Positions 1-14,503 of a stretch of 64,000 nt of DNA are shown piece by piece. The notes below the pieces were generated by a model, which ran no database searches, had not been told where the DNA came from, and worked only from the letters and a program-made list of their open reading frames with translations. The stretch spans positions 178,136 through 242,135 of the forward strand of contig NW_019774169.1 in the NCBI RefSeq assembly GCF_001039355.2, given 5' to 3'. How positions within the stretch are numbered: position 1 is the stretch's first letter; the number at the start of each line of letters is the position of its first letter. This DNA comes from Lingula anatina. Its lineage: Eukaryota > Brachiopoda > Lingulata > Lingulida > Lingulidae. The translations under genes and the position numbers were made by a program.

Positions 1-695
1 CTCGATTAGTATCCCCTGAGCGCAGCGCGGACTTGCAGCGTGACCTATCGATCGCGCCAGCACGCAGATGCGATCTTGTAAATGGAAAACTCTAAATCAA
101 TGGATGCTCCTAGAAAAATTAGCTTTCAGAAGGAACAAAAATCAATACTCTAGCTTAGTATGTTCTTTTGCTCTTCGGCTAAGGCATATTTTCTTTTTGC
201 CTTAAACATGCAATCGGCTTGTAGAAAAACGGATGTGCACCACTCTCATGACTACTTTACTTCATTCCGTTGACCCATTGTCCTTATCTAGATATCATAT
301 TACGATATCGAATATCAAGCAAATGCTTTCGATTCATTAACTTTATATGTGTGTTTGATAATAAGCCGGGGTCAGGTTCTGTACAAGATTATATGACAGT
401 ACCCTAGATTATCACTGCAGCGCTATTGGTCAGGTGAATAAATAAACGGGAACGCGTAAAGGTACTGCATTTGAGGGGTCAGTTTTTTTAGGCCTTAGAT
501 ACAACATAATACGATAGAAAATTGACCATCTTAAAAAATTTTATAGGGCGAACATAGACAGGCATAAAAACTTAATAAATCTTGTGACCTCATGTACATT
601 TCAGTATCAAGGGAATTCGATGTAGTTGCCATCAAATCATGTAGAGCACCGGTTGTGGTATAAAATTAGATGTTTGCTATGCACTAGTTTTGAGA

Positions 696-698
<3 letters not shown>

Positions 699-735
<37 letters not shown>
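699..735. repeat. (AG)n microsatellite
   Basis: Uninterrupted AG dinucleotide run of 37 bases. It produces the RERERE-type chance translation in this area. Confidence 0.95.
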
Positions 736-737
<2 letters not shown>

Positions 738-1876
738 CTAATATTTGGGCAAGTTATCATTTTCTTTTAGTCTCGACTGTTTCATTATTTAATTTAAAAG
801 AGAACACTAGTTCTACTTCTAACCTATTTTAACTCAATTGAATATTGTAAATTCAACAAATACTATTTTATCAAGGAGAAAGAAAGTATGATATCATAGT
901 GTCAATCTTCGTTTTCCTCAAAGGGAAAAGAAAAAGGCTGATTCATGCTCACACTGGCGTGGTTTGAGTCGGAACTAGCGGCACGGATCTTTGAACAGGA
1001 CGTGATCAATTACCATGGGACAGTCCGAGTCCTTGGACGGACGCTAGTTTTGGTCAGCAATTAAGGTGAGCTCAGAGTCATGACGTCTGTCCTTGGTTTG
1101 ATCCATGCACGATATTAAACTATAAAACAATGGCATGGACTTCTGTCTCTTGTCAGGCCAGTGCATGTATTACAGCGGTCGTATATATAAGACACTAGCT
1201 TTTACTGTAAGCTGATTTGAAGAACAGGCAAATCACTGGTTTGAGTAATACATTCAGCATAATTATGTTTTATTTAATCTTCTTACCTGAAATAATCAAT
1301 ACCGAGACTTTTTGTTATATAACCTAAATGAATTGATCAATAAGGTTAGATAAATTTTTTAGTTATGTGAAATACTAGTACCAGTAGTTAAATGTATTAT
1401 TACGTGTGAACTTCACTCATTTCTTTACCGCTTATCAAGGGAAGACAAAGTCCTCTTATATGAAAACACGCCCCGAAGAGGGCATCTCTTTGACGCGATA
1501 TGTCCTCAATGTCCCCACTGACTTAAGCCGTATCGGTGATCCGTTTGATAATAAATTACTTTTTGAGAGATGTGAGTCTTAAAAATATCTAAGGACGTGA
1601 CCTGCCCTTTAAACTGAAGACGAACTTCCCATTATACTTCTCTTGATCGGGTCAGTGCAAACTTTTTAAATCTAAACGCGGTAAACCAACCAGGTAAGGT
1701 AAACCGAGGAATTTAATACACTTCTTTGGACAAACCGTTTTTAAACGTATTTATATGTAGTATTGTCCAAGGTGTAGGATCATAACTCATCAAACTCTAT
1801 CGCTGAGAGGATTCAATTGCCCTAGCCCGTCATTTAACCAACCCTAGTGTATTCCATAGTTTAGAGCATTTTTACT

Positions 1877-1984
1877 TTTAAATGTTTATTGATACTGTTG
1901 GGGTAACTTGTGTTTAAATGTTTATTGATACTGTTAGGGTAACTTGTGTTTAAATGTTTATTGATACTGTTAGGGTAACTTGTG
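1877..1984. repeat. 36-bp minisatellite, three copies
   Basis: Three head-to-tail 36-bp units start at 1,877, 1,913 and 1,949. They begin TTTAAATGTTTATTG and end GGGTAACTTGTG. Units 2 and 3 are identical and unit 1 differs at one base (G for A), so the expansion is recent. Confidence 0.95.
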
Positions 1985-2682
1985 AATCTAAACCAACACA
2001 GGAACATCACCTTGTGCGTCAACAACATTTAGAAGTTACAGTGGAGGCCTCAAGCATATATGCGGAAATATCATAATTAGTTGAAAGTAAAAGCGGTAAT
2101 CGGAGCCTATACATGACGCTGCACGTGATACCATTATCAGTATATGTTTTTTTTAATCAATTGAAGTATAAAAACTAGCAGAAAAGAAATCGATGGTTTC
2201 TTATTCGTTTTACAGGTGTCTTTGGCGTAATTTTTAAAAACTTATTTTCTGTGCAGATAAGTAAAATGTCTTGTTATTTATTATCCGCATTATTAATAGT
2301 TTGCTCTGATGCTAAGCATTTAATATTCTCACGATTTCTACTTCCCCTTTTTCTCACTTTTACATAAAACACAAAGATTCCAAAGAACAGAAAAAAAGAG
2401 GAACTAAATCTTAACAATGCCATCGCACAAACGCCGGATGTTCTGAGACAACTGATAAACCGTTTTCCGCGTGTAGTGTAACTGAACTGCGTGTACTTTA
2501 CTGTGACACTGCGGTACCTTTCTTTCTTTTTTTTTTATAGAACGAACCCACGCTCGCATTTTAATAGTGGGTGATTTTATCATTGTTCCTTAATCTCAGT
2601 TTACTTCTCTTTAAGTGTGTATGTCCGAGGCTTTTGTTATTCAATGCTAAGCAATATGAATATGTACACTGTAGTCTCTCTG

Positions 2683-2732
<50 letters not shown>

Positions 2733-2769
2733 GAGCACGCGTAGGCACACACACACACACACACACACA
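2683..2769. repeat. Compound (CT)n / (CA)n microsatellite
   Basis: A CT run (about 2,683-2,729) is followed, after a 16-base spacer, by a CA run (2,746-2,769). Confidence 0.95.
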
Positions 2770-4412
2770 TGACAAATGCGCTTGTACGTATACTATAAAA
2801 CAACACAAACACAAAGCCCCTTTCTTATTCCGTGTCTATCCTTTATCTTATTGAATTGAATTGGAATGATCATTCTACTATAAATTTTTGTCTGAGTCAT
2901 GGACCATGTGTTATTAGCTGACATGAATGTGACGGCAACTTTCTTTGTTTCTTAGCTTCAGACTACTGAGTTACACGCTGGACCTGGGTTCTAAATAAAT
3001 TATGATTATGCCTGCAGATTTATCACGCCAGCAGCGTTCTCTAACAATAAGTGGATCATATCACCCTCGCACACCATCTTGTAAAATGACAATAGCAGGG
3101 TAGCAGATGGCTCGGTAGCCAATGTTTTGATTCCATAGCAACCGTCTACCCAAATATAAACAATTGCTTGTCATTTTCGCGTCTGCTGCAGACAAAAGAT
3201 AACCCGTCTGGATTCATGATTCGCTGATAAGTCGAGTGAAAAGGAGGGGCGCCTTTTTCTTTGTTGTGTGTAGACATCCATAACAAAGACATTTTCCTAG
3301 CGACAACCAACGTGGCAGGTATTGTCGTAATTTTTGTCGAATTGAAAGTTTTGATGTTGCTTTTAATTGCGAACACTGGGAATGCATACAGTAGTTGTTG
3401 ATAGGGATAGATGTCATCAAAAAAGGTAGGTGTAACTTTGTATCTATTTCAGGTGAAAATCACACAATGCCTCCTTTCTAGGTTTGTCACTTCTTGCGGA
3501 TAGGTGATGGATCAGTTGCAATTTTTGTCCTGAAAAGAAGGAATTTTCGAACAAATAAGTGCGACACCTAACCATTTACCCCTAAGCCCCTGTGTATGTG
3601 ATACAGTCATTGTTGATTCTATTTTGAGGACTAAGTGCACCTTTGGCAAGATGCTAAAATACCGGTCTCCAAGGTGGGTCTTGTAAACATATGTAACCCT
3701 TTATCAGGATAAAATGAAGGACATCATACAAAGTCAAATATATCATAATGTCATCTGTCCCCATGCATCAGTAACGCCCAAATAGGATTTATTTTGAAAG
3801 CTCTCACTGAAGCTCGATAAAACTAGTAAAACGAAATACATATATTGATTTTAGTTGAAATGGACAACAGCAGACAATACAAAGGCACTCTCCCACCCAC
3901 GCAAACCATGTAACTCAGAGCGACATTGAAATCAGATTGTAATTTCTGCTGATGTTTCTTTGTCTAATTTTTCCGACATTACAAATATATATATATATAA
4001 ATACAGTGGTACTCATCACATGGTCCGCTGAAAACGTTTAATGCAAAATGCCCATGATCGTGTACAATTTTAGATTCACGTAGTGGTTACTTCCTATCAT
4101 TTTCCATTTAATTCTATTTAATAATAAAGGTCGTACACTATACAGGATTATGGCAGTGAAAATGCAATTTATAATTATATAAATTTCCCTTCACTGGCGT
4201 AATCGGCAGTTTACTCATCAGCCACCATTCTGTAGAGTTCCAAGCCCAAACATAACTTATGAAAGTATGCCATTTTAAAGCAACCTTTCTCTTTATTTGG
4301 TTCAAGTTCAATGGATAGTTGCATGCACTCTGTGCATTTTCACTGCGTGTAAAAATGCAGTTTTCAGACGGGACATAAAGTCAATTATTCAAAAGTAACA
4401 GGCCTTTAGCGC

Positions 4413-4484
4413 TATTTAAAATGATAATAAATAATAAATTAACTATTTAAAATGATAATAAATAATAAATAAATAAATAAATAA
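4413..4484. repeat. 31-bp tandem duplication running into (AAAT)n
   Basis: The segment beginning TATTTAAAATGATAATAAAT occurs at 4,413 and again at 4,444. The second copy extends into an AAAT tetranucleotide run. Confidence 0.85.
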
Positions 4485-5733
4485 GAAGATGTAAAAGAAT
4501 AAGAATCCCGTAAGCAGCCCTTTAATTAATGTAGTGTATTTTTGATTTCTAAGGAAAGGCTAAGAGGAAAATAACTTGACCGGGCAAAAGAAAGGGCTGT
4601 TCTTGGGTTTTTACATACTGTAATATAATTTTAGGCGGAGACGATTACTTATATGAATTATTTATATCACTTGTAAAAAAAAAAATCTTTGTCAAATAGT
4701 CAATACAATCGTAAAATTACTTTTTAAAGGGTTATAGGCATTACATTTACTTCTACGTTCAGAGAAAATGCACATTTTGAGCAGAGATATGACTTTTAAA
4801 AAAAGTTGCGCTTTATTCATTAGCACAGGCTATTCGATTGAACACAAGAAATGTTTCAGATAAAAAAATGGAAATGCGTCTTTTAGGGTGTTGTTTCAAC
4901 CCATGCGTGAAAGGGTCCAATCCCTTAATCTTTATTTAATATTTCATGACATAATGAGTGTTTTACGAGTTAAAAGCACGGATATTGTGTTTAAAGCGAC
5001 ATTTGCATAATATCAATTGACTATTTTAAAACAATATGCATAAAACATACAACTAGTCGTTTATTGTGGACTCCATCAAGGGAATCAAATCAGAATATGC
5101 CCATCATACAGTATATAATTGTTTTTCCGCATTTGATGGAGGAGGGGGGATAGGAAGTTAAAACATTATTCTCACATATTTGACACTGCCTCACGTACCA
5201 ACGTCCATTTGTTAGGGAGAAAAAGGGGAATGGGAAGAAAAGAAAAGACAGGAAAACAGAGCTGGTTTTTGGTTTGTTACACATTATAAATGAATCCTCA
5301 TTGAAACCTGGCCATCTTTACACTTTACGTCCTTATCTAATAATCTTCTGATATGGTGAATTCTAGAAAGTTTGCAATTTGACGAGCATAGAAAACTGTG
5401 GCGCCTTTTTTAAAATCATTTTTCTCTATATTCATTGAATATGAACAACTGAGTGTAAAAGGCATCAAATATTGACAAGGTCATATGACATCACAGAAAT
5501 TGTCGAAATCATGGAAGGTAGTAATTTGTCTGGGACTGATCAAGATCATGATCAAAACTACTAACTTGCAGACAAAAAGGAAAATCGGAAATTGAGGGAG
5601 ACAGAAAATACGTTAATAACAACCTGTTAGGCTGGGGATCCTTCGCACATGTCACACAGGTGGGGATTTTCATTACGTCGTAGTGCGGCCTAGAGTGCAT
5701 TGTTCATCAAAAACTGGCTGTAGGCCTACTCAA

Positions 5734-5749
5734 CCCCCCCCCCCCCCCC
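5734..5749. repeat. Poly-C tract
   Basis: Sixteen consecutive C residues. Similar poly-C tracts flank two of the N-gaps in this window, so such runs probably caused sequencing drop-out. Confidence 0.9.
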
Positions 5750-5929
5750 ACCGCTTTTAAATGTAGATATCATTTCTGCTTAATCAAGTTATTGCGAATT
5801 AATACCATGCCACCTGAATATGCCACATCATCCGTTTTATCTTTGGTCGGAACGTTGGCCACGGAAGACATAACATCTATAGGGGGCCTACTTCTAGAAT
5901 ACTTTGACATCCATTGACACGATTATGTT

Positions 5930-5943
5930 GTTGCCTAGGCAAC
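5930..5943. promoter_or_regulatory. Perfect palindromic X-box (RFX-type site)
   Basis: GTTGCCTAGGCAAC is a perfect 14-bp palindrome and fits the RFX X-box consensus (GTTGCC, 0-3 nt, GGCAAC). In animals RFX factors bind such sites, often at ciliary genes. No gene start is recognised nearby, so function is inference; it could be a distal element or chance. Confidence 0.35.
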
Positions 5944-8900
5944 GCTGGAAAAATGAAACATGTTGCAACAGGACATATAAGATTACAAATAACAGTCTGT
6001 GGAATCATTTGAAACAATGCCATAATATCTTGTTTCCTAGAAAATGTCATAGGGGGACTAAGTTCGCAGTATTGGCGCATGTTCTGGGTATACATACTTC
6101 CAACTACAATAATGCCAAAAATTAAACGTGAAAGTAAGAAGAATATGCACAGCATCTTATCAAGCATTTTTGTCTTAAAACCTCTGTAGATCTTTTCGTA
6201 TAACATAGAGACCTGTGGTGTGGATCTCGAAGGTATTTTTCCTTTTCTTCAAATGAAAATATGCGTTTGGGTAGTTATTATATTGATGCTGAATAGGACA
6301 CCCGCGAAGAAAATAAGCCATCTCCAATGTCGGGTCTTTGATGGTGCTCAATCCTCTCTTGATTGAAGACGATGTTGGTAATCTGAAATCGGTATTAAGA
6401 CTTTCCTTCAACCTTACACTGTAATCAAAGGGAGGGTTTAGCAACATAAAGCCTATAGAACTTTTGAATTACTCGAACTTCACCCAGAACCGCCTTTGGC
6501 AACATCAATTTGTAGTTAGGCGAAATCGCACAATGCAGTAATCTTGTGGGATTTCGAAATGTTCAATATATCCAGTCGCAGTGGCCAAACTAAGAAATCG
6601 AATAGCCGGCTGGCTGTCCGAAGGAAGATCGCCCAGAGAGAGAAAAAACTCAAGTTTGTTATCAGTTAATGAACCAGTCATGGGCGCTAGGTTTACTTTT
6701 ATTGACTTTGATTTCAATAACAGATAAAGAAAACCCGATAAGAATTCATTTGAGAAGGAGATACGAATCGAACGGGCTCCCCTGGTATTGTCCGTATGAT
6801 ATTAATGGATGACTGTTTCGAAAGAAGCTATTCATGTTTAAGCACTTCACGAGTGCTCTTCTCTCTGCGCCAGCAGCGAAATGCTTGTATCCAACAGTTG
6901 CTTACAATCGGACTTGATGTCTTCTAACATGAGCGATCGATTAACGAATCTTCTCAGCATCACCGTTATCATCAGACCAGCAACCCTTAATTTCTTTTGC
7001 AAAGATTCTTATGTGATGTCGCCCATCTTGATATGCCGCTGTTTGCCAATTTTTCCGATCATTTTGCCAGCTCAGGGGTGTATACATGCATAATAAGCTG
7101 TCGGTATTTTATTTTTAGTGCCATTGGGTGTCTTGGCGTTATTCTTTATAGATTTTACCTCAGGGTTTTAGGGATAAGGCCGACCGTTTCATCAACGTCT
7201 TTTTTAAGTATTCACACGTATCAAAGCAACTTCATCACGGTCACTGCCGGTTACTGCAGGTTAAAAAAATCCTATGTTGGATGCTTATGATAAAAAGAGG
7301 TACTAGTAGTAATGGATAATATATAAATGTACACCTTTTAAAGATATTATCCTAGTGTTTCTATCGTGTGCTTGAAGTTAATTATTATTTTTTTGTTTTT
7401 GTTTTTTGCTTTTTGAATTAATAATCAAAACGTTAGCTTCAAATTTACAGCATGGCTGTTGAATCATATAAAGTGGTCTTTTCCAACAAGCAGACATTAT
7501 TCATTTAGCTTAGTCTATGACTTTTAGATTCTTGTTCAGTGTGTACATATTCAACTCAGATCAACAGGTTTTCTGCTGCAAAATACTATTTTCTAAATGC
7601 TTCTGTTCTAAAACATACTCGTCCCCGGTGTTTAAAAAAAGGTCAACCGATTGCTGTTCATACTGGAATTCACTGCCATTTATCTGTTCCCCACAGATAT
7701 TAGCCAGATAAAGCTTAAAAGAATAACACAACCGATAATTCCATTAGTATAACAACTAAAAGCTTTTATAAATTTGTATGAATAAGCTTAGACTTGGCTA
7801 TTTTTTTCGTAATTTCAGTTGGGCTGTATCGAACAGATGATACAATATAGAGCATATGGTCTGGCTTCTGTTCTTCCACTTATGTGCCTCGAATGTGTGA
7901 CTAATCTTCTCGTCATTTGGAATTATGGCACTTATAATGGAAGCATCCCTGAACGTGCAAGATCTGCCCAAATTGGATCATAAGATGTGTTCTCTGGCCA
8001 TATGCACGCCTTGCCCATTCGATAGATCATAAGGAAATTTCATTGACAGAAGTTCCTTTGGATCAATATCTCAATCAAATGTTCTCCGTACAAATGTAAT
8101 AAAAACGACCCTTCAGTGCTTCGCCCCGTGCCGCAGACGTAGAATTTGGACAGCACAAGATTGGTTCTTATTGATAATAATTTCCTGGCATGACTGGGTC
8201 GGGTGGTAATTTATTACCGCTGTTCTATTGCAGTATCAAAGTAAACGGGTCGTTATTTTTTAGTTTGAGCACGCCCTCGCTGGAAATGAACGCTGCCGCC
8301 ATTTTGACCTATATATATATATTACAGCAACGACTTGCAATTCCAGACATCCCAAAGCTCCAACTGTTTCATTTGTTCAAAATAGACAACACTGGCTGAC
8401 TCTGTGAAACAATTATATAATGCAATGATTCTGTTTGATTAAATTATGGAAACCTATGGTACCTTCAAACTATTTACATTTGCCACTGTCGTCCATTATG
8501 TTTTTCAACCAATTTTCATACTAACGTTTCTAACGTTTTGTTTCAGCATATTTAATGTGAATAAGTTTATCAATATTTTTTCCGTGGCGCAATGTATATA
8601 TATATACATGTTTAACTCTGATAAATTGTTTTTACTGTAGTTTCAGACAATGAATCTCTTTTGTTCTTTATTTGAAATAATTTATTGTATTCTTAAAACG
8701 GTAGACCTGCATACATTGCAGTGTGTTGTCATTTCAATTCCAGGTTATTTCCCGTGCTCTATTCACGCACACACCCACATATACATATATCCAAAGATCA
8801 ACAACCCTGACTCGATAGAACATAATGCAATATATCGTAAATTCATCTTTCGACTGTGCTTTATAAGCGTGGTTAGTGCAGTTGCTCTTGTTGATGTGAA

Positions 8901-11900
8901 TCATCATTAATTTATTGAATACTTGGTCGGCTTTCTTGGAACAGAGGTTAGTCATTGGTCAGTGCATTTTACAATTTAGTTAATGTTAAAAACATTTTAG
9001 TGAATTCATACAACGTTGTCGATTACAATACTACTGATGGGTGACACGCAGATGACCCACGGCAAATAACTCGACTGGGAGATATTCTAATATCCGCTGG
9101 TTTAACGAACCAAAGATTAGCTCACTTTCACATGATAGTGGAGCTAGAAGCGATTGGACAGAGCATGGCCAGTGACGATGATGATGATGATGACTTGACG
9201 CTTACGTCAGAAAACACGAGGGATACGAATCAGATTGTTGGGAGTCTGGGCATCATCATGTTGCACGAAGTCAAAAATGCTAAAAGCCATATTTTGAGCA
9301 TAAGAATTGAATTGATCAAAATCCAAGATGACAGGATGAATGTTTGAGCTAGGTTTGCAGTAATTAGACCCGTATTAAATTTATCAATTTCTTAAGAAAG
9401 GGGCATCTATATCTGGTTCGTCTTCTCCATCCGTCTAGGAAGACATAATCAGATTAGAGAAGCATACTAAAATGGTCTTTCAAATTACCCTGTAACCTCT
9501 AGGGTCTTATTTTAATGGTTCCTTAACACATGCAGGCGCATGCTAAGGCAAAAAATCTATAAAATCAACCTAGTATTCTTTGCTTCATGTTGAAAGCCCG
9601 GCTGTGGAGAAAAACGTCATTGTTTGCAAACGGTTTGCCAACGGAAATATGCAGAAGAGCTGTAAGTGTTGAAACGGAAATAGTTAAATGGGTGAAAAAA
9701 CAGCCAGGAAGGGACTTAGGATTCGCTTGCCACCTTGACAAATACAGCATATTAGCCGAGTAATATTCCATTTCTCTCTTGGAAAATTGATGTCATTTAC
9801 TTTAATTTGTGGGACAATGCATGATTAATCCGAACTCGGCCATGTTGTCTTTCCCAGGGGGAGATTAAGTGCTAATGATTTTTGGGCAAGGCTTACGCCG
9901 TAATCAAGATTAAGCCGATAAAACCAGAACCCCATTTCGTTTTGGGATCATTTCGCGTCGTGCAGTCCGGACAGTCGTATATACGCAGTTCATCTCTTAC
10001 AACAGCCCTGCTCCATACAAAGTCAACCCTATGAAGATGAAGACGGACAGGCTGTCTTGCTTAATATAAAGTCTACTCAGTGGATGCGAACGACTCGTCG
10101 AATCACCGACAAACCAGCCTATATTGCATAATCATTTTATTCCAGTCAACGCTCAGTGAACACCACAATGACATGCGACCAAGCAGCTTGAAAAGAGCAG
10201 GATGGAGTGGAGATGGAGTAGTTGTAATTACACACGGGATACCGGCACTGTGGCTGCCAGCGACTAAATCTACTCTGACGCCAACCAAGCCCGACACTGT
10301 GGCCGCATTCGTGGGACAGTAATATGCGCTTTCATGATTTCAAACCAGGTAAGAATCTTCAATTCACGTACGTTAAAGAGAAAATGGTTTTGTATTTTGA
10401 AAAAAAGCGCATCAATCGCATTTCAGACTTAAAGGTAGGGATTTTTTCATGTCAGGGAACAGCACCGTTTCTTCTTTCGATAAGCTGTGTGAAAATGTAT
10501 AGCAAATCTCACAGAAGGGGAAAAAACCAGAAGTACATGTGGGCCAATATGGTAAAACGTTATTGCGTGCACTTCTTTTTCCGTGTGCATGTATTATTTA
10601 GTTGAATGTTGTATACAAGGTGGTACGTATACATATTGATTAAGTGTAGAAACTGATGACATTTCGGTCGGAGGGCGATTTATCTTTGCAACACGCCCAT
10701 CGCGAAATGGTAAAGCAGACGACATGGAAGGTTATGAGGTTTGTGTCACCAGGGGGCGTAAAGTTGATGACGAAAGAGGTCAGTCGCGGTGATTGAGTGA
10801 ATAAGGCGGACGAATACGGAGTTGAATCAGGAAAACCGGTTTGACGGGGAACCAGTAGGTGACAGAGACTAATTACTGAATGCAGCGCCTGGCCAGTTCT
10901 CCGTGCACCGCCAACCAGTGCGTGCCATGCGGTGCAAAACTATCCAGTCACACCAGTGAGCCTAAGCCTTGGCATGCGGTAATTTTGGCCTTAGATGTGT
11001 GAAACACTTCCGTAGGTGACAAGATAGGTTTATTCTTTCTCACCATTTCTTGTGAACTTGCCAGGCAGCAGTTCACGATTAAGACGAACGTACGCGTATT
11101 CCGTATAACATGGTTGGATGCATAGGTGAGTTTTCCGATTAGTTTGTCTTTTTTAATTGAGGATTTTCATTTACCCGTTTTATACTTATACAGAGATATA
11201 TACTCTTGTTCCTGCTTGACATGTTGGCTAATCTTCGTTAGAAAAAAAGGCAAACATTATTCACGGCGCTTTTGCACATGGCCAATTTCTCTTGCGTTAT
11301 GAATAGAATAATGAAATAGTCGGAAATGATCTTTGAGCATGTGAGAGTCAACGTGCCAGAGCTACATCCAAGTTTGAATTAAGATATATTGCCGTTTGGA
11401 CCATTTTCAACAGATAATGATGGCGCTTATGACGTGGCACATTAGCTTGTGCATGTGGCAGGGTGAAAAGATTAAATCGATAATTTTATCACAACAATAC
11501 AACATCACATCCCTGTAAAATGGGTAGACTTTGAGCCAATATTTATAATATGGTTATTATCTTCTTGAATGGGCCATTGTTATACCTTCGGCATTCGGTG
11601 TTGGACTGATAATGGGCACGACTGAGTGCTTTTTCATAAATTGGGTCATTGTCATCATGGTTTGATATTTGCTCTGTGGTTGGTCATATGAGACAGCTTG
11701 GGGTGTGCATGTAATTGTATTTCTATTCTTACAATGCGACGAGGTCGCTGTATTTGTGGTACAGTTTGTCGGTCATGTAATCTTATTATCACCACGCTGG
11801 AAAAATTCGTACGCGTAATCAGTTCGAACAATGGTCATCGAAAAAGGCGGCCACCCCAGCACGTGAAGAGGGCAAGCGAAATAGACACGTCCACTGTGAA

Positions 11901-12484
11901 TCGGTAGGTGGACTCGAATGTCTTTTGTTGATTACACAACGCAATGGAATTTATTTTTGTGAGATGGAACTTAATGTTAGTGTAAGAGTGTTGGAATAGG
12001 TCGTATAAGGGTCGGTTTGTTCTTAAATACGGAGTCGCCAGCATCCAGCCAAACGGGGACATCGTGAGGCATTTCAACAATAGCGGGTGTGTCCTCTTTG
12101 AATGGGACGGGCAGATAGGTGGCCGCATACCTGTGCATGGAAGCGTATCAACTCACACAGGAAATGGGCACAATGAATATTTTCACTTTAGATTGACAAA
12201 ATGTGTATTATAAGTGCAGAGATATGGGGAGCATCTTTTGTGCTGATGGAATGCCGACGTGTTATTCATGCATGGTAATAGTCGTATCTTTTATATGTAT
12301 AAGAAAGTTGACATAGATCTGCGTGTAGCGAACCAGTTTTAATACTTATCAAAGTAAGACTAAGCTTCAACACATCTAATGATATAAAAGGCTCAAATAC
12401 TTGTGTTATTCGTTTTTCTTACAAACAGTATACACGGGGCTGGTTAGGGAGTTTTTTTTCTGTCACCGAGGACACGACTCTGAG

Positions 12485-13121
12485 AGGTAAGAAGGTACAG
12501 GTTATGTATGTCTTAATACAAGTGACAAAGGTAGCTCAATGTATAATAGCCACTTTATTTAGAGTCACCTGCAGCTAGATCGTCATTCACGTGGTGGTAT
12601 TATTGCCAATCCCACTCGCTCTATATATGTAATAAACCCTCATATCTGTAAGTCGTGCCAATATATCCGCTTGAGAACATCCCATTTTCTTCATTTATAT
12701 ATAAACCTGCATATTAAATTGGTTTAATATATACGTGCTCAAAATCGTTGACATCGACAAATTGCACGCCTCCGGCCAACCATAAAGCAACTCAAAGACG
12801 CGTACGTTCTTATCAGCTCTTTCGGATTGATGAGTTTTATGACTGCTCACCATAACGATTGTACAAGGTAAGAAGACAAACTAGTTATTCGAGTTGGACA
12901 AGGTCATTCTTTCAATGTGTTCAACTCTCGGTTGTAGAGGTAAGAATACCTATGCCAGGAGGTGGTCTCATTAATGTTCCTGTGTAATGACCGGGTAGGA
13001 TGGGGAAACCTATAAATACGTCACGACCATTGTTTGTTTGAAGCCCAAAACGTGAAAGTGTCGTAGTCATGTGGTATTACAAGGTTTGAGATGAACGCGT
13101 TTTCCCCTTCAGCAAGGTAAG
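12485..13121 (+). other. Cluster of four strong splice-donor sequences, no coding frame
   Basis: AGGTAAG occurs four times on the plus strand within 640 bases (12,485; 12,866; 12,938; 13,115), with another at 10,347. By chance this 7-mer is expected about once per 16 kb. No open frame leads into the donors, so if they are used the exons are untranslated leaders or belong to a long non-coding RNA. Candidate acceptors downstream include TTTTCAG at about 14,050 and 15,035. This is suggestive only. Confidence 0.2.
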
Positions 13122-14394
13122 GTGTGTAGGATTTTCCACAAAACGATTTCCGTTTTGGGGTGTTCTCTTGTATAAATTCTTAACTTTTATCCATTTGAAA
13201 ATACAAGTAATTTACTACACAAAGAACAAAAAGCACCGCGTCTGCTCATTGCGTTCCGTGGAGACACAAACCGTGTGAATTACCGCAGCGACTGTTGCAT
13301 ATTCGCTTTCCCAAATATCCCAGAATTTGAACAGACTATTCCATTAGTACCCCCAGGTCCCGTTTAGTAGGTTGCACACTGCACTCTGTCGATATAAAAA
13401 GCTTCTGTTTCCATTCCCATAAGGCATTCCATACATATGATTAATGCGATTAAGGTACAGCCAGCAATTTACAAATGGCGAGGTATAACGATTTTCTACA
13501 TTTTGGGTCGAAGCGAGGATGGGGCAGATGTTCCCGTTGCAAATTATCTGTACATGTTAAGGGCGAGTAGATTTTGTCGACACTCTTTTTACCGAGAGTG
13601 TTATTGATCGTTGTTGTGAATGTAATTCATGGACGAGACCCATGTTAAAATGTTCAGATGACGTATGGTTAAGCCCAAGCAGATGCCCCCTTGACAGAGT
13701 ATTATCTTGCACAGCTGCTAACCCGAGATAAATGCTTCCCTACAAATGGCGGCTTTATTGTTCATTAGTGTCCAGTCGGCGTAATTTATTCTATCTAATA
13801 ACGTATGCAAATGCGGGTTACCGAATTTGGCATAATGCATTCACACAAATGACACTTCTGGATTTTGTAATCAGATATTACGTGGAGACGTGGTTTGAAA
13901 GAAAGGGAAGACGCTTTGGTCTGTTGAAGATGGGTCGGGATGAAACGGTAGCCTAATCGACGAAGCATATCCAGACACTGAGATATTGCGTTTGTGGTTT
14001 AATCAAAAGATTTCTTTCTACATGTCAACTACTCTTTATCGCTTTATCTTTTCAGGTTTTGGAACGCGGTGCGGTCGCAGCCCCTACCGATTCCTCAAGC
14101 GACACACTAGGACGACAGCGTCTTTCTTCGTGTTAGTGTTGCTTCACAAGGCACAGCAGTGGCTTATTGAGAGAGAAAGAAGCAAGGAATCCATGTTAAG
14201 CACAACTTATATACGTGTGGCTACCCATCTTTGTATGGAGTACCCTTATCATTCTTCGTCCACCATAATTTGCATGTCAAACTGCTGACGTGTGTCAGAA
14301 CTGTGTGTGTGGAGCGCAAACGTGGCGGTGAATGTAATATGTACATAGTATGTGGGACGAGTTGAATGGTTAGGTATATATGCATGTGCTGTGT

Positions 14395-14398
14395 AGTG

Positions 14399-14468
<70 letters not shown>

Positions 14469-14471
14469 GCA

Positions 14472-14503
<32 letters not shown>
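14395..14503. repeat. Compound (TG)n(GA)n microsatellite, duplicated
   Basis: A TG run (14,395-14,436) passes into a GA run (to 14,464). A short GGGGTGCA spacer is followed by a second TG/GA block ending at 14,503. The repeated TG-then-GA order suggests a local duplication of the compound array. Confidence 0.9.

Noticed and set aside
626-832. Arg/Glu repeat peptide
   Set aside because: It is the translation of an (AG)n microsatellite with no conserved flanks.
6175-6447. 90-codon minus-strand frame
   Set aside because: No similarity recognised, no splice or start context, and it overlaps other chance frames of similar length.
6745-6800. tRNA-like B-box (GTTCGATTC) on the minus strand
   Set aside because: There is no A-box at the right distance and no acceptor-stem pairing.
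9132-9347. 71-codon frame with an Asp run
   Set aside because: The Asp run comes from a (GAT)n microsatellite and the rest shows no recognisable domain.
10080-10322. 80-codon frame with WSGDGVVVITHGIPALW
   Set aside because: No recognisable family and a mixed-frame surround. Its only support is a donor-like site just after the stop, which cannot be coding in that frame.
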